From Candidatus Nomurabacteria bacterium (GTDB lineage Bacteria > Patescibacteriota > Minisyncoccia > Phycocordibacterales > PALSA-1337), in contig CALRCS010000010.1 in the NCBI GenBank assembly GCA_943354625.1, forward strand, positions 1 through 13,795: a stretch of DNA of 13,795 nucleotides. The letters run 5' to 3'. The position numbers were made by a program, and so were the translations under genes. The notes beneath the pieces are model-generated. The model made no database searches. It had not been told where the DNA came from and saw nothing but the letters and a program-made list of their open reading frames with translations. The first letter of the stretch is position 1; every line of letters starts with the position of its first letter. Shown piece after piece: positions 1-6,727 of this stretch.

Positions 1-479
1 AATTTATCCGCATCAAAAGCATGAAGTGGCTGACCGGTATCGAACATAGCGTAGTTTGATATATCAACAATAGCATTTATAGAACGTGCACCAATAGCTT
101 CAAGTCTATCTTTAAGCCATTTAGGTGATTGAGTATTTTTTATATTTTTAATTAAAACTGCTGAATATCTAGAACAAAGATTTGATTCGACTTTTACCAA
201 AACATCATCTCCTTTTTTTAGAATTTCAATTTTATCTGATTTAAGAGATAAATTTAAAATAGCACAAAGGTCGTAGGCCACACCTTTATGTGAAAGCATG
301 TAGTGCGCTCTATCAGGTAATACTTTTAAATCAAAAACAGTATCATCTTTGCCATCTATTTTTACTTTTTCTGATCCTTCAACTTCTGAAGATTTAAAGG
401 TAAAAGCCTCAATGATCTTCTCATCATCTGGGAGTTTTTCTACTATATGATCTTGTAACCATGATTTAAGGATTTTCAT
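1..479 (-). CDS. pheT: Phenylalanyl-tRNA synthetase beta subunit, 3' part beyond window
   Basis: Beta subunit of the (alpha-beta)2 enzyme that charges tRNA-Phe; it carries the editing domain that clears mischarged tyrosine. The first 159 residues are visible and the gene runs off the left edge. The N-terminus MKILKSWLQDHI matches the PheT start, and residues ~100-159 match the B3/4 editing region (ARSINAIVDISNY, GQPLHAFDADK). Oddly, the opening SSEVEG segment (residues 30-35) runs almost straight into DLKVLPDRAHYMLSHKG (~49-65). In E. coli about 110 residues of EMAP/OB-fold tRNA-binding domain separate these two segments, so that domain is absent. The ATG lies 3 nt after the stop of the KilA-N gene, so it is probably co-transcribed with pheS and that gene. 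No Shine-Dalgarno site precedes it. The identification is secure. Confidence 0.93.
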   Translation of the reverse strand, partial: MKILKSWLQDHIVEKLPDDEKIIEAFTFKSSEVEGSEKVKIDGKDDTVFDLKVLPDRAHYMLSHKGVAYDLCAILNLSLKSDKIEILKKGDDVLVKVESNLCSRYSAVLIKNIKNTQSPKWLKDRLEAIGARSINAIVDISNYAMFDTGQPLHAFDADK

Positions 480-482
480 AAT

Positions 483-1301
483 TTATACCAATTTATTAAT
501 GCTTGAACTATCAGACAACGATTTCATTTGTTCAATAGCACTTTCATTTAATTTTATTAATCTATCTGCCTGAGTTAATTTCGCGCGTATATATTCAGCA
601 TTTAAATTTTCAAGATTTGCTAAACATACTAGCTGTGACACATCAGCATAGTCACGAATATTACCATCTAATTTTGGATTTTTACTCCGCCACTCTTTCG
701 CTGTCATTCCAAATAATGCTTTATTAAGTACATCAGCTTCATTTGCATATATATTATTTGCTTGTTCAGGCGGAATACGAACAGGAATAATATGATTTCT
801 TATCGCGTCTGTGTGAATACGATAATTTATTTTAGTTAGCATCCGTTTAATATCCCAACCCAAAGTCAACTTCTCATTTTCATCTACCTTTAACCTCTGA
901 AATTCTTTTATTAAATAAAGTCTAAATTCAGAACTTATCCAACTAGCAAATTCAAAAGCAATATCTTTATGGGCAAATGTACCCCCGCCATAACGACCAG
1001 ATTTAGTCATAATACCTTGAGCTCTTGTTAATTCAATCCAATGCTTTGGAGTTAAAGAAAAACTATTAGAACCAGCCTTATTTTTAAACCCATCGAATTC
1101 GATGGAGTTAAAATTTGGATTATGTATTTTTTCCCATAATCCTAAAAACTCAATAGTACTCATATTACGCATCCAATTTTGTAAAACATAATCACTACGC
1201 TCTGAATCTTTAAAACGAGCTATATCAGTCAAAGATATAAAGTCTTCTTTATCTTTTTCCAATATATGAATTTGTATGCCTTGAGTATTAATTTTTTTCA
1301 T
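483..1301 (-). CDS. KilA-N domain DNA-binding protein inside the pheS-pheT operon
   Basis: A 272-residue protein with an N-terminal KilA-N domain (~10-137). This DNA-binding fold comes from phage and large DNA viruses; the diagnostic block is GRYGGGTFAHKDIAFEFASW at 102-121, followed by LYLIKEFQRLK. The C-terminal half (~190-255: LNKALFGMTAKEWR, GNIRDYADVSQLVCLANLE, then a Leu-rich helix) resembles the tail of a family of bacterial KilA-N proteins sometimes annotated as RhuM-like or phage-derived. No nuclease motif is visible. It starts 2 nt after the pheS stop and ends 3 nt before the pheT start, so it sits inside an essential operon without breaking it. It may be domesticated phage cargo, a regulator or an antiphage factor; the sequence does not decide. 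Domain assignment is strong, function unknown. Confidence 0.85.
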   Translation of the reverse strand: MKKINTQGIQIHILEKDKEDFISLTDIARFKDSERSDYVLQNWMRNMSTIEFLGLWEKIHNPNFNSIEFDGFKNKAGSNSFSLTPKHWIELTRAQGIMTKSGRYGGGTFAHKDIAFEFASWISSEFRLYLIKEFQRLKVDENEKLTLGWDIKRMLTKINYRIHTDAIRNHIIPVRIPPEQANNIYANEADVLNKALFGMTAKEWRSKNPKLDGNIRDYADVSQLVCLANLENLNAEYIRAKLTQADRLIKLNESAIEQMKSLSDSSSINKLV

Positions 1302-1303
1302 AT

Positions 1304-2008
1304 TTAAAATTGATTTATAAGCCTCAAATCCCCATCATATAACATTCTAATATTGGGAATATTATTCTGACGCATAACTAGGCGATCTATTCCGAAACCG
1401 AAAGCAAAACCCTTCCATATCTCTGGATCAATTCCTGCAGATTTGAAGACATTGGGATGGACCATACCAGCACCACCCATCTCCAACCACTTACCATTAA
1501 AGAGCATGTCCACTTCAACTCCTGGCTCGACGAATGGAAAAAAACTAGGACGAAAACGTATGGTCAAATCATTTCCATATAACTTCTTAAGAAAATGTTC
1601 TACTGTGCCTTTCAAATGTCCTATCGAAACGTCTTTATCAACATACAAAGCCTCCAGCTGGAAAAACTGTGCTTCATGTGTAGCATCTGTTGCTTCATTT
1701 CTAAAGACTTTACCTGGTACGATAATAGCACATGGAAGTTTATCTTTATTTTTTTCTAAAAATCTAGCTTGCACAGAAGAAGTCTGAGTTCGCATAACAG
1801 GTCTATTCTTCACATCCTTATCATTTGTCTTGATCCAAAAAGTATCCTGCATATCTCTAGATGGATGATCCTTGGGAATATTGAGTGCGTCAAAGTTATA
1901 GTGTTCCTGCTCCAATTCTGGTCCAGAAGCCACCACAAAGCCCATATCAGCAAATATACCTACTACTTCGCGGGTAAACTGGGTTATGGGGTGTAAGTGA
2001 CCTTTCAT
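1304..2008 (-). CDS. pheS: Phenylalanyl-tRNA synthetase alpha subunit, short form
   Basis: Catalytic alpha subunit of PheRS (class II aaRS), which forms Phe-adenylate and Phe-tRNA with PheT. Class II motifs are visible: motif 1 region HLHPITQ at residues 4-10, motif 2 FRNEATDATHEAQFFQLEAL at 102-121, the phenylalanine pocket FFPFVEPGVEVDM at 156-168, and motif 3 GFGIDRLVM at 204-212. At 234 residues it is about 90 shorter than the E. coli protein: the N-terminal coiled coil that contacts tRNA-Phe is missing, because the protein begins just before motif 1. No in-frame upstream extension is possible, since a terminator hairpin and the end of the CAP gene lie immediately upstream. It heads the operon pheS - KilA-N - pheT. 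The start is supported by a -10 box 6 nt upstream. Confidence 0.95.
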   Translation of the reverse strand: MKGHLHPITQFTREVVGIFADMGFVVASGPELEQEHYNFDALNIPKDHPSRDMQDTFWIKTNDKDVKNRPVMRTQTSSVQARFLEKNKDKLPCAIIVPGKVFRNEATDATHEAQFFQLEALYVDKDVSIGHLKGTVEHFLKKLYGNDLTIRFRPSFFPFVEPGVEVDMLFNGKWLEMGGAGMVHPNVFKSAGIDPEIWKGFAFGFGIDRLVMRQNNIPNIRMLYDGDLRLINQF

Positions 2009-2014
2009 AATATA

Positions 2015-2023
2015 AATATAACA
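2015..2023 (-). promoter_or_regulatory. Extended -10 promoter for pheS (leaderless)
   Basis: Reading the minus strand, TGT then TATATT forms an extended -10 element, with 6 nt between it and the pheS ATG at 2008. This predicts a start of transcription at about the ATG. The element lies within the T-rich tail of the terminator of the upstream gene. No good -35 is seen. Confidence 0.45.
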
Positions 2024-2043
2024 AAAATAGCCCGTTTGGGCTA
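2024..2043 (-). terminator. Bidirectional intrinsic terminator after the CAP gene
   Basis: A TAGCCC / GGGCTA stem (2028-2033 with 2038-2043) encloses a 4-nt loop. It is followed on the minus strand by TTTTTG, and on the plus strand by CTTTTATTTATT. It lies 27 nt beyond the CAP-protein stop and 19 nt before the pheS start, so it separates the two units, or would act as an attenuator if read-through drives pheS. Confidence 0.7.
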
Positions 2044-2070
2044 CTTTTATTTATTACCTAATATTAACAA

Positions 2071-2703
2071 CTATTTTGTTTTAACAGGTACGCTAGTGGT
2101 AGAAATGATTTTTAACGGTGTACCAAAAAGCTCCACCACAAAGACGGTATTTTGCCCTTTATAGATTCCCTTAGCAATACCAATACCCATTTCTTTATAA
2201 TCTTTTTTTACTATATTTGCTCTGTGAGCCGGTGAGTTCATCCAAGCCAGTGCTACATCGCTAGATTCGAAAAAATTGACTGCCAAATTCTCCCCCGCTG
2301 AACTAAAGTTGTATCCGACTTGTTTAAACCAATACCACGGATTTTTCCCTTCCGGACTAGTGTGGGCGAAGTATTGATGAGTAGCCATATCCTCCGCCTT
2401 CATCTGAGCCGCTTTATTGAGCAAGTCATTCTGAACTAAAAGAGGAGCCTTGTTTTGAACCCGCTCTTCATTCGTAAGGTCAGTCAAAATTGCTGCCGAA
2501 ACGGAAGACAAAAAACTTGTCCTGTCAAAGACAAAAAGTTTCTGAATTGAGTATCTAGGCTCTACAGCAGTCACAATAACTATAACAACCACGGCAACTA
2601 AAAAGAAAAAGAGTAAGGATCCTTCGTGTAGAAAATATGGCTTAAATCTATTTCCTTTGCATGGGATAAAATACTTTTTCAACGATTTTTTGAATTTCAT
2701 CAT
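2071..2703 (-). CDS. Membrane-anchored CAP-domain (SCP/PR1-like) protein
   Basis: A 210-residue protein with a basic N-terminus, one hydrophobic membrane segment (~29-47) and an extracytoplasmic CAP domain (~74-195). CAP hallmarks are present: LTNEER at 76-81, the HTSPEG block with His114, AGENLA with Glu138, and the SPAHRANI block with His160. These supply the usual His/Glu cavity residues. Bacterial CAP proteins are secreted or surface proteins of mostly unknown activity. It lies downstream of a surface-protein/sortase pair on the same strand but has its own -10 box and its own terminator, so it may be expressed separately. The segment FIPCKGNRFKPYFLHEGSLL before the membrane helix resembles a leader I associate with Parcubacteria exported proteins (recollection only). 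The second Met, at 2700, is an alternative start. Confidence 0.9.
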   Translation of the reverse strand: MMKFKKSLKKYFIPCKGNRFKPYFLHEGSLLFFFLVAVVVIVIVTAVEPRYSIQKLFVFDRTSFLSSVSAAILTDLTNEERVQNKAPLLVQNDLLNKAAQMKAEDMATHQYFAHTSPEGKNPWYWFKQVGYNFSSAGENLAVNFFESSDVALAWMNSPAHRANIVKKDYKEMGIGIAKGIYKGQNTVFVVELFGTPLKIISTTSVPVKTK

Positions 2704-2711
2704 GTCTGTAC

Positions 2712-2717
2712 ATTATA
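2712..2717 (-). promoter_or_regulatory. -10 box for the CAP gene (leaderless)
   Basis: A perfect TATAAT on the minus strand ends 8 nt before the ATG at 2703, predicting a 5' leader of only about 1-2 nt. No recognisable -35 is found at 16-18 nt, and no TGn extension. Confidence 0.55.
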
Positions 2718-2765
2718 CCTTAATATTTGCGAAGTCTTAGTATTTACAATAGTACAGTTTTGTGT

Positions 2766-3380
2766 TTATATTTTTACTAATTCGGCTGTGACCACCAGTC
2801 TCTTAGAGTAAATTTTATTTTGGGGAATCCATGTTCCTGTACAAGTGATGAGTTTAAGTAACCTTCCACTATCTTCTGTGAAAACATTTGTATTTTGTTC
2901 ATCAAAATTATAAGTCTCAATTTTTTTTACTGTAAAGTGAAGCTTTTTACCCCCTTTTGTAGTAATAAATATATCATCTCCTATTTCTAAATTATTTAAA
3001 TGAAAAAACACACCGGCCAAAGATAGTCCGTTATCTACATGTCCTGCCAATACAGCACTTCCTTGTTCTCCAGGCATAACTCCGTATTTATACCATCCTA
3101 CATCAGTAAAATTACCAGATGTTGCCATATTTCCTAGTTTGGTAATTCCAACTTCGAGTATTTTTGCTTCAATTTGAATTTTGGGAATTGTTAATTGTAC
3201 AGGAACAAGCAAAGCATCAGTTATCGGATTTTTTCTAGTGGCTCCTGATAATTTAATCTCACCAGAAGATGAATACAGAACAGCTCGAGCTAGAATAATT
3301 ACAAAGATAACCGTAGCGAATAGAGTAAAGACACCAATAATTTTATCTTCTTTATTTAACCACACCATATTTACGCACAA
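2766..3380 (-). CDS. Sortase, class F-like
   Basis: A transpeptidase that cuts a C-terminal sorting signal and links the protein to a cell-envelope acceptor. The 204-residue product has one N-terminal membrane segment (~13-35) and a sortase domain (~61-204). The catalytic triad is visible: His114 in LAGHVD, Cys180 in LITCTG, Arg194 in YSKRLVV. The compact domain with GHVDN, FFHLNNLEIGD and ITCTGTW looks most like class D/F enzymes. The gene overlaps the 3' end of the upstream FPQTG-protein gene by 29 nt, which implies translational coupling and a dedicated enzyme-substrate pair. Met5 (3368) is an equally plausible start and would reduce the overlap to 17 nt. Confidence 0.92.
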   Translation of the reverse strand: MCVNMVWLNKEDKIIGVFTLFATVIFVIILARAVLYSSSGEIKLSGATRKNPITDALLVPVQLTIPKIQIEAKILEVGITKLGNMATSGNFTDVGWYKYGVMPGEQGSAVLAGHVDNGLSLAGVFFHLNNLEIGDDIFITTKGGKKLHFTVKKIETYNFDEQNTNVFTEDSGRLLKLITCTGTWIPQNKIYSKRLVVTAELVKI

Positions 3381-4275
3381 AATATATAGCGCCGAGTATA
3401 ACGATTGATCCAGAAGTCACAAGCATTATTATATTAGATGCAGTATTACCACCATTACCAGTTTGAGGGAAACCGATTTCTGCGCCCAATACCTGCGGTA
3501 CTAGCTCTACAGGTGCTACAGATGTTTGAGCACCCAAAACCTCGCCATTTATTCCATTACCGCTAGATTGAATATAGCCACTTCCCCCACCACTACTTCC
3601 ACTACCACTTCCTCCACTATTTCCACTATTACCCCCATTTGAAATTGGAGGAGGTGTTGTACAGATACCACCAGACTCTGTCATCCCTTCTGGAATGATT
3701 GATTGATTACCTTCTATATTTGAACAAACATCAATAGTTGGTGGTATTGGATGTTGGCAGAAATCTCCAGCCGCATATTGGTATGAATCCTTATTATTAT
3801 GTATATATTTCCACGCAAAAACTGTTGGAGGATTCGTACCATCAGCATAATTCGCACTATCTGAAAGTGTCTGCGGCGCTAGACCATACCATAAGTCTAT
3901 TTGTGCCATACAGATTGGTAATTTTGAAGTAAAGGTAGTTGAAGGAGACGCTGAGACATCTACCAATCCAGATCCATCAAAAAATTCCTGATGTGATAAA
4001 ACCTGATCAAACATACTATAAACTGACAAACTCAATGGAATTTTACATCCAGTCGTATTATTTACTACTACAGTTGCCAATCCTGTGTCTGTTGAAACAT
4101 CAAAAGTATAACTCACTGACCCACTAGTAAGCGCTGATCCGAATTCAGCAAAAGTCATCTCCCCAGCCACTGGACATAGGGGGTTTACATCTGCGGCATT
4201 TGCTACTGTGCCAATACTGATAATAGAAAACATAAGTATCAAAGCTAAAACTGATGTCTGTAATGATTTTTTCAT
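3352..4275 (-). CDS. Exported surface protein with FPQTG sorting signal
   Basis: A 307-residue exported protein and probable substrate of the overlapping sortase. It has a signal peptide (residues 1-27, cleavage likely after VANA), an ectodomain of ~30-210 containing seven Cys that could form disulfides, a Ser/Gly-rich spacer at ~212-238, then a pentapeptide FPQTG (269-273), a membrane helix (~281-300) and a basic end RKYGVVK. This is a complete cell-wall sorting signal with Phe for the usual Leu. Two short look-alike motifs, EVLGAQ and QVLGAE, precede it. I recognise no fold in the ectodomain; an adhesin or S-layer-like role is only inference. It is the first gene of the surface block and has a consensus promoter with a ~62-nt leader. 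Confidence 0.88.
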   Translation of the reverse strand: MKKSLQTSVLALILMFSIISIGTVANAADVNPLCPVAGEMTFAEFGSALTSGSVSYTFDVSTDTGLATVVVNNTTGCKIPLSLSVYSMFDQVLSHQEFFDGSGLVDVSASPSTTFTSKLPICMAQIDLWYGLAPQTLSDSANYADGTNPPTVFAWKYIHNNKDSYQYAAGDFCQHPIPPTIDVCSNIEGNQSIIPEGMTESGGICTTPPPISNGGNSGNSGGSGSGSSGGGSGYIQSSGNGINGEVLGAQTSVAPVELVPQVLGAEIGFPQTGNGGNTASNIIMLVTSGSIVILGAIYFVRKYGVVK

Positions 4276-4282
4276 AAAATAA

Positions 4283-4300
4283 TGTTGATTATGTTGATTA
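4283..4300. repeat. Tandem 9-bp direct repeat
   Basis: TGTTGATTA occurs twice back to back (4283-4291 and 4292-4300) in the leader of the surface-protein gene, 8 nt upstream of its ATG. It could be a repressor or RNA-binding site, or simply slippage of an AT-rich leader. Confidence 0.45.
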
Positions 4301-4343
4301 ATAGAAGATTCGTAAATTTGTTAGTCACAGGATACTAGAGTCA

Positions 4344-4372
4344 TGTATATCATAACCATGAAAAAGTGTCAA
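4344..4372 (-). promoter_or_regulatory. Consensus promoter for the surface-protein/sortase operon
   Basis: A perfect -35 TTGACA (4372-4367), a 17-nt spacer, and TATACA (4349-4344) preceded by an extended TGA. The predicted start is near 4337, giving a leader of about 62 nt with no Shine-Dalgarno site. It is one of the longest leaders in the window. Confidence 0.75.
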
Positions 4373-4409
4373 GTCCGATTACTTGAATAAGCAGTAAAAC
4401 CAAGCTTTA

Positions 4410-4424
4410 TAGCCATCTAGGCTA
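4410..4424 (-). terminator. Possible weak terminator after the TspO gene
   Basis: A TAGCC / GGCTA 5-bp stem with a 5-nt loop lies 2 nt past the stop of the TspO gene. It resembles the stem at 2028-2043, but the run of T on either side is interrupted, so termination is uncertain. Confidence 0.35.
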
Positions 4425-4426
4425 CT

Positions 4427-4822
4427 TTATCTATTTATATATGTGATAGTTAGTTGTAAAACAGTTGCAAAAGAAACCCAAAGTAAATACGGAATCTGAA
4501 TATAAGTAATCCATTTCATATGGGGATAAATAGCTATCATTGCCCAGATAAGGGTAAAAAGAATAAGTAAAATATCAATTCCTGCTAGAAAATTATTTTT
4601 TAATCCAAATTGCAAAGGCGTAAAAGCAAAATTAAAAATGAGATTCAATATAAAAGGTAAAGCGACAAGAAATGTGACCTCTTTCTGCCAAGCCATTAAA
4701 AAAACTTTGCCAAATGACACAGCAATCAAAACGTAAAGAAAAGTCCATACTGGTCCAAAAATCCAGCTTGGTGGTGACCATGATGGCTTTAATAATTTTG
4801 CGTATTGTATTGGTTCATTCAT
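4427..4822 (-). CDS. TspO/MBR family membrane protein
   Basis: Translocator/tryptophan-rich sensory protein family; members bind porphyrins and similar ligands in the membrane. The 131-residue product, close to the shorter family members, has about five hydrophobic segments. Family signatures include SWSPPSWIFGPVWTFLY (14-30), a central LNLIFNF-containing helix (59-65) and PYLLWVSFATVLQ (111-123). The Trp usual in the central motif is replaced by Phe. A longer open frame to 4945 exists, but its extra residues only translate the tRNA-Thr gene, and a TATAAT box lies 6 nt before the ATG at 4822, so this start is preferred. It lies downstream of tRNA-Thr. The substrate cannot be told from sequence. 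Confidence 0.88.
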   Translation of the reverse strand: MNEPIQYAKLLKPSWSPPSWIFGPVWTFLYVLIAVSFGKVFLMAWQKEVTFLVALPFILNLIFNFAFTPLQFGLKNNFLAGIDILLILFTLIWAMIAIYPHMKWITYIQIPYLLWVSFATVLQLTITYINR

Positions 4823-4828
4823 AAATTT

Positions 4829-4834
4829 ATTATA
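4829..4834 (-). promoter_or_regulatory. -10 box for the TspO gene (leaderless)
   Basis: TATAAT on the minus strand with 6 nt to the ATG at 4822, just downstream of the tRNA-Thr 3' end. It supports the short TspO start and predicts a leaderless mRNA. No clear -35. Confidence 0.5.
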
Positions 4835-4854
4835 GAGCACAGACTTGCTATCTC

Positions 4855-4930
4855 TGGAGCCACCTCTCGGATTCGAACCGAGGACCTTCACTTTACAAAA
4901 GTGTTGCTCTACCAACTGAGCTAAGGTGGC
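4855..4930 (-). tRNA. tRNA-Thr (anticodon TGT)
   Basis: A full 76-nt cloverleaf with encoded CCA. The acceptor stem is GCCACCT/AGGTGGC, the D stem GCTC/GAGC with AGTTGGTA loop, the anticodon loop TTTGTAA gives anticodon TGT (reads ACA and probably other ACN codons), the variable loop is AGGTC, and the T arm is CTCGG-TTCGAAT-CCGAG. The outermost pair of the anticodon stem (27-43) is A-A, a mismatch, and the discriminator base is U. It lies between the small membrane-protein gene and tspO, all on one strand. Confidence 0.97.
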
Positions 4931-4947
4931 ATATTTACCTCTCAACT

Positions 4948-4976
4948 ACTATACCTTAATTTAATTATTTTTTCAC
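4948..4976 (-). promoter_or_regulatory. Possible tRNA-Thr promoter
   Basis: TATAGT (4953-4948) with GTGAAA 17 nt upstream (4 of 6 to consensus), overlapping the 3' end of the upstream gene. It would start transcription about 10 nt before the tRNA. Read-through from the rpsB-tsf unit is the alternative. Confidence 0.35.
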
Positions 4977-5384
4977 CTCGACTGTTTCCTCTGGCACATT
5001 TTCTGAAATACTTTTTAAATAAAATGATGACCCTCCGTTTCTATTCACCTCACCCTTACCTCTAACCATATCTATAACCTTTTTTGACGGTGCGTGTGCA
5101 TGAGCCTTTTTATATGCCCAAATATAAGCATTTCGCGCAAAGGTTAGAATATGATACGCAATCCACTGAATAAGTGCAAGTGCGGCCCTTCTGTTTATAT
5201 AAGATATAAATGTTCTAAAATAATCGTAGTATTTGTGAACAATGTGATTTGTATTGTCAGCAAGCTTAGAAATCCATGATTTCTTCCCAGAACGCATTTC
5301 TAAAGCCTTAAAACCAATCATTCCTAAAATTCCCAAAAGGGATAAATAAAACAGAATAGTAGTTGTATCTAGAAATGCTGACAT
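4965..5384 (-). CDS. Small membrane protein downstream of tsf, unknown function
   Basis: A 139-residue protein that I do not recognise as a characterised family. A clear N-terminal membrane helix (~9-26) is followed by a basic, aromatic-rich stretch, a second hydrophobic or amphipathic segment (~66-90: ALALIQWIAYHILTFARNAY) and a charged, probably cytoplasmic tail that includes HAHAPSKK and ends in EETVEVKK. The gene begins 21 nt after the tsf stop on the same strand with no obvious promoter, so it is likely co-transcribed with rpsB-tsf. Its position suggests, but does not prove, a link to translation at the membrane. Confidence 0.72.
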   Translation of the reverse strand: MSAFLDTTTILFYLSLLGILGMIGFKALEMRSGKKSWISKLADNTNHIVHKYYDYFRTFISYINRRAALALIQWIAYHILTFARNAYIWAYKKAHAHAPSKKVIDMVRGKGEVNRNGGSSFYLKSISENVPEETVEVKK

Positions 5385-5405
5385 AAATTTTAAAAGACAA
5401 ATTAG

Positions 5406-6005
5406 CTATTTCTCCAAAACAGCAAAACGAGTAAAGCGTGCAATTGCGATCTTTTCTCCAAACTTCTGGCTTGCAGCCAAAACAAGAGCCTCAATAGTAA
5501 TATCGGGGTTTTTTATGAAAGGTTGATTCAAAAGAACCTGATCAGCAAAATATGTAGCCAGTTTCCCTTCTAGAATCTTATTTTCCATTTCCTTTGGAAC
5601 CTTTTTTCCACTATCAGCAATCTCCTTTAGAAATACTTCTTCAGCGATTTTCTTTGCCTCTTCAGTAATCTCATCTTTATTCAAAAACCTTGGATTGGAA
5701 GCTGTAACATGCATAGCAATATCCCTTGCAAGAGTCTTGAATTCATCATTTCCGGATACAAAGTCCGTCTCACAGACAAGTTCAACCATAGATGCTACTC
5801 TACCTGTAAAATGGACATATGACTGAACAATACCAGCACCAAAAGTCCTATCTTTCTTTTTTGCTGCGAGCTCCCCACTCTTTTTTCGAAGAATGACACG
5901 AGCTTTTTCTATATCTCCACCCGCTTCTTCTAATGCCTTTTTACATTGCATTACAGAAATACCCGTTGAATCTCTAAGCTCTTTTATTTGGTCTATATTT
6001 ATCAT
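5406..6005 (-). CDS. tsf: Elongation factor Ts, short form
   Basis: Nucleotide-exchange factor that reloads EF-Tu with GTP. The N-terminal UBA-like module (IKELRDSTGISVMQCKKALEE, residues 7-27) is typical, and the TDFV motif at residues 80-83 is the conserved segment that inserts into EF-Tu. At 199 residues it is much shorter than E. coli EF-Ts (~283), matching the compact type seen for example in Thermus: one core subdomain rather than the full repeat and coiled-coil module. It starts 1 nt after the rpsB stop, the conserved rpsB-tsf pair, and is probably translationally coupled because there is no Shine-Dalgarno site. Confidence 0.96.
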   Translation of the reverse strand: MINIDQIKELRDSTGISVMQCKKALEEAGGDIEKARVILRKKSGELAAKKKDRTFGAGIVQSYVHFTGRVASMVELVCETDFVSGNDEFKTLARDIAMHVTASNPRFLNKDEITEEAKKIAEEVFLKEIADSGKKVPKEMENKILEGKLATYFADQVLLNQPFIKNPDITIEALVLAASQKFGEKIAIARFTRFAVLEK

Positions 6006-6006
6006 A

Positions 6007-6711
6007 TTATATACTTTTAGCTGAAGAGTATGCCTTTACTATTTCCTGAACAAAGAAATTTACACTTGTTTGAGATGAATCATTTCCAATAATAGGAAAA
6101 TCTAAATCCTTAATATTACAATCAGAACCAGCAAGAGCAATAACAGAAATACCCATATCCTGTGCTTCCTTTACAGCGGTCTTTTCTTTCTTTGGATCAA
6201 CGATAAAGATCGCTTTGGGAAGATCTTTCATAGAAACAACTCCAGAAAAAAATCTCTCGAGATTTGCTATCTCGCGATCAATAAGAAGTCGCTCCTTTTT
6301 TGTATATTTTACGAGTTCACCCTTTTCCTTTTCAGTTGTAAGCTTCTCTAGCTTCTCTACTCTTTTACGAATCTGTATAAAGTTTGTAAGAGTACCCCCG
6401 ATCCATCTTCCGTCAACATACGGCATGTTTATTGATAAAGCACCTGCCTTTATAGCATTTCGTGCTTCACTCTTTCCACCGACAAAAAGAATAGTTTTAC
6501 CGTCCTTTGCCAAAGAAGCTACAAAAACCTTTGCTGTTTCTAGAAGCTTCTCTGTTTTTTCTAAATCAAAAATCTCAACTTTGTTTTTTATACCAAAAAT
6601 GTATGGTGCAACTGTAGGATGTCTACGTGTCTTGGAAAATGCAAAATGCGCGCCTGCTTTGAACATACTTTCTATCTTTGGGTTGCTTATGGGATGGGTT
6701 GTTATTGTCAT
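6007..6711 (-). CDS. rpsB: 30S ribosomal protein S2
   Basis: Structural protein of the small subunit, bound between its head and body. The 234-residue product is close to bacterial S2 and contains family motifs: AGAHFAFSKTRRHPTVAPYIFG (split here as AGAHFAF and HPTVAPYIFG, 20-43), KTILFVGGKSEA (72-83), YVDGRWIGGTLTNF (98-111), then AIFIVDPKKE and the late DSSQTSVNFFVQ segment. A coiled-coil insert spans ~115-155. It precedes tsf, as in most bacteria, and follows prfA with its own likely promoter overlapping the prfA 3' end. Confidence 0.97.
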   Translation of the reverse strand: MTITTHPISNPKIESMFKAGAHFAFSKTRRHPTVAPYIFGIKNKVEIFDLEKTEKLLETAKVFVASLAKDGKTILFVGGKSEARNAIKAGALSINMPYVDGRWIGGTLTNFIQIRKRVEKLEKLTTEKEKGELVKYTKKERLLIDREIANLERFFSGVVSMKDLPKAIFIVDPKKEKTAVKEAQDMGISVIALAGSDCNIKDLDFPIIGNDSSQTSVNFFVQEIVKAYSSAKSI

Positions 6712-6727
6712 AAATATTGTATAAAAT

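Noticed and set aside
1443..1996. Two plus-strand frames opposite pheS
   Set aside because: Antisense shadows of a well-supported gene, with no family resemblance.
4823..4945. N-terminal extension of the TspO reading frame
   Set aside because: The extra residues are only a translation of the tRNA-Thr gene; the TATAAT box and family alignment support the Met at 4822.
6215..6724. 169-codon plus-strand frame opposite rpsB
   Set aside because: It is the antisense of a certain ribosomal gene, is Ser/Phe-rich as expected for such shadows, and has no promoter.
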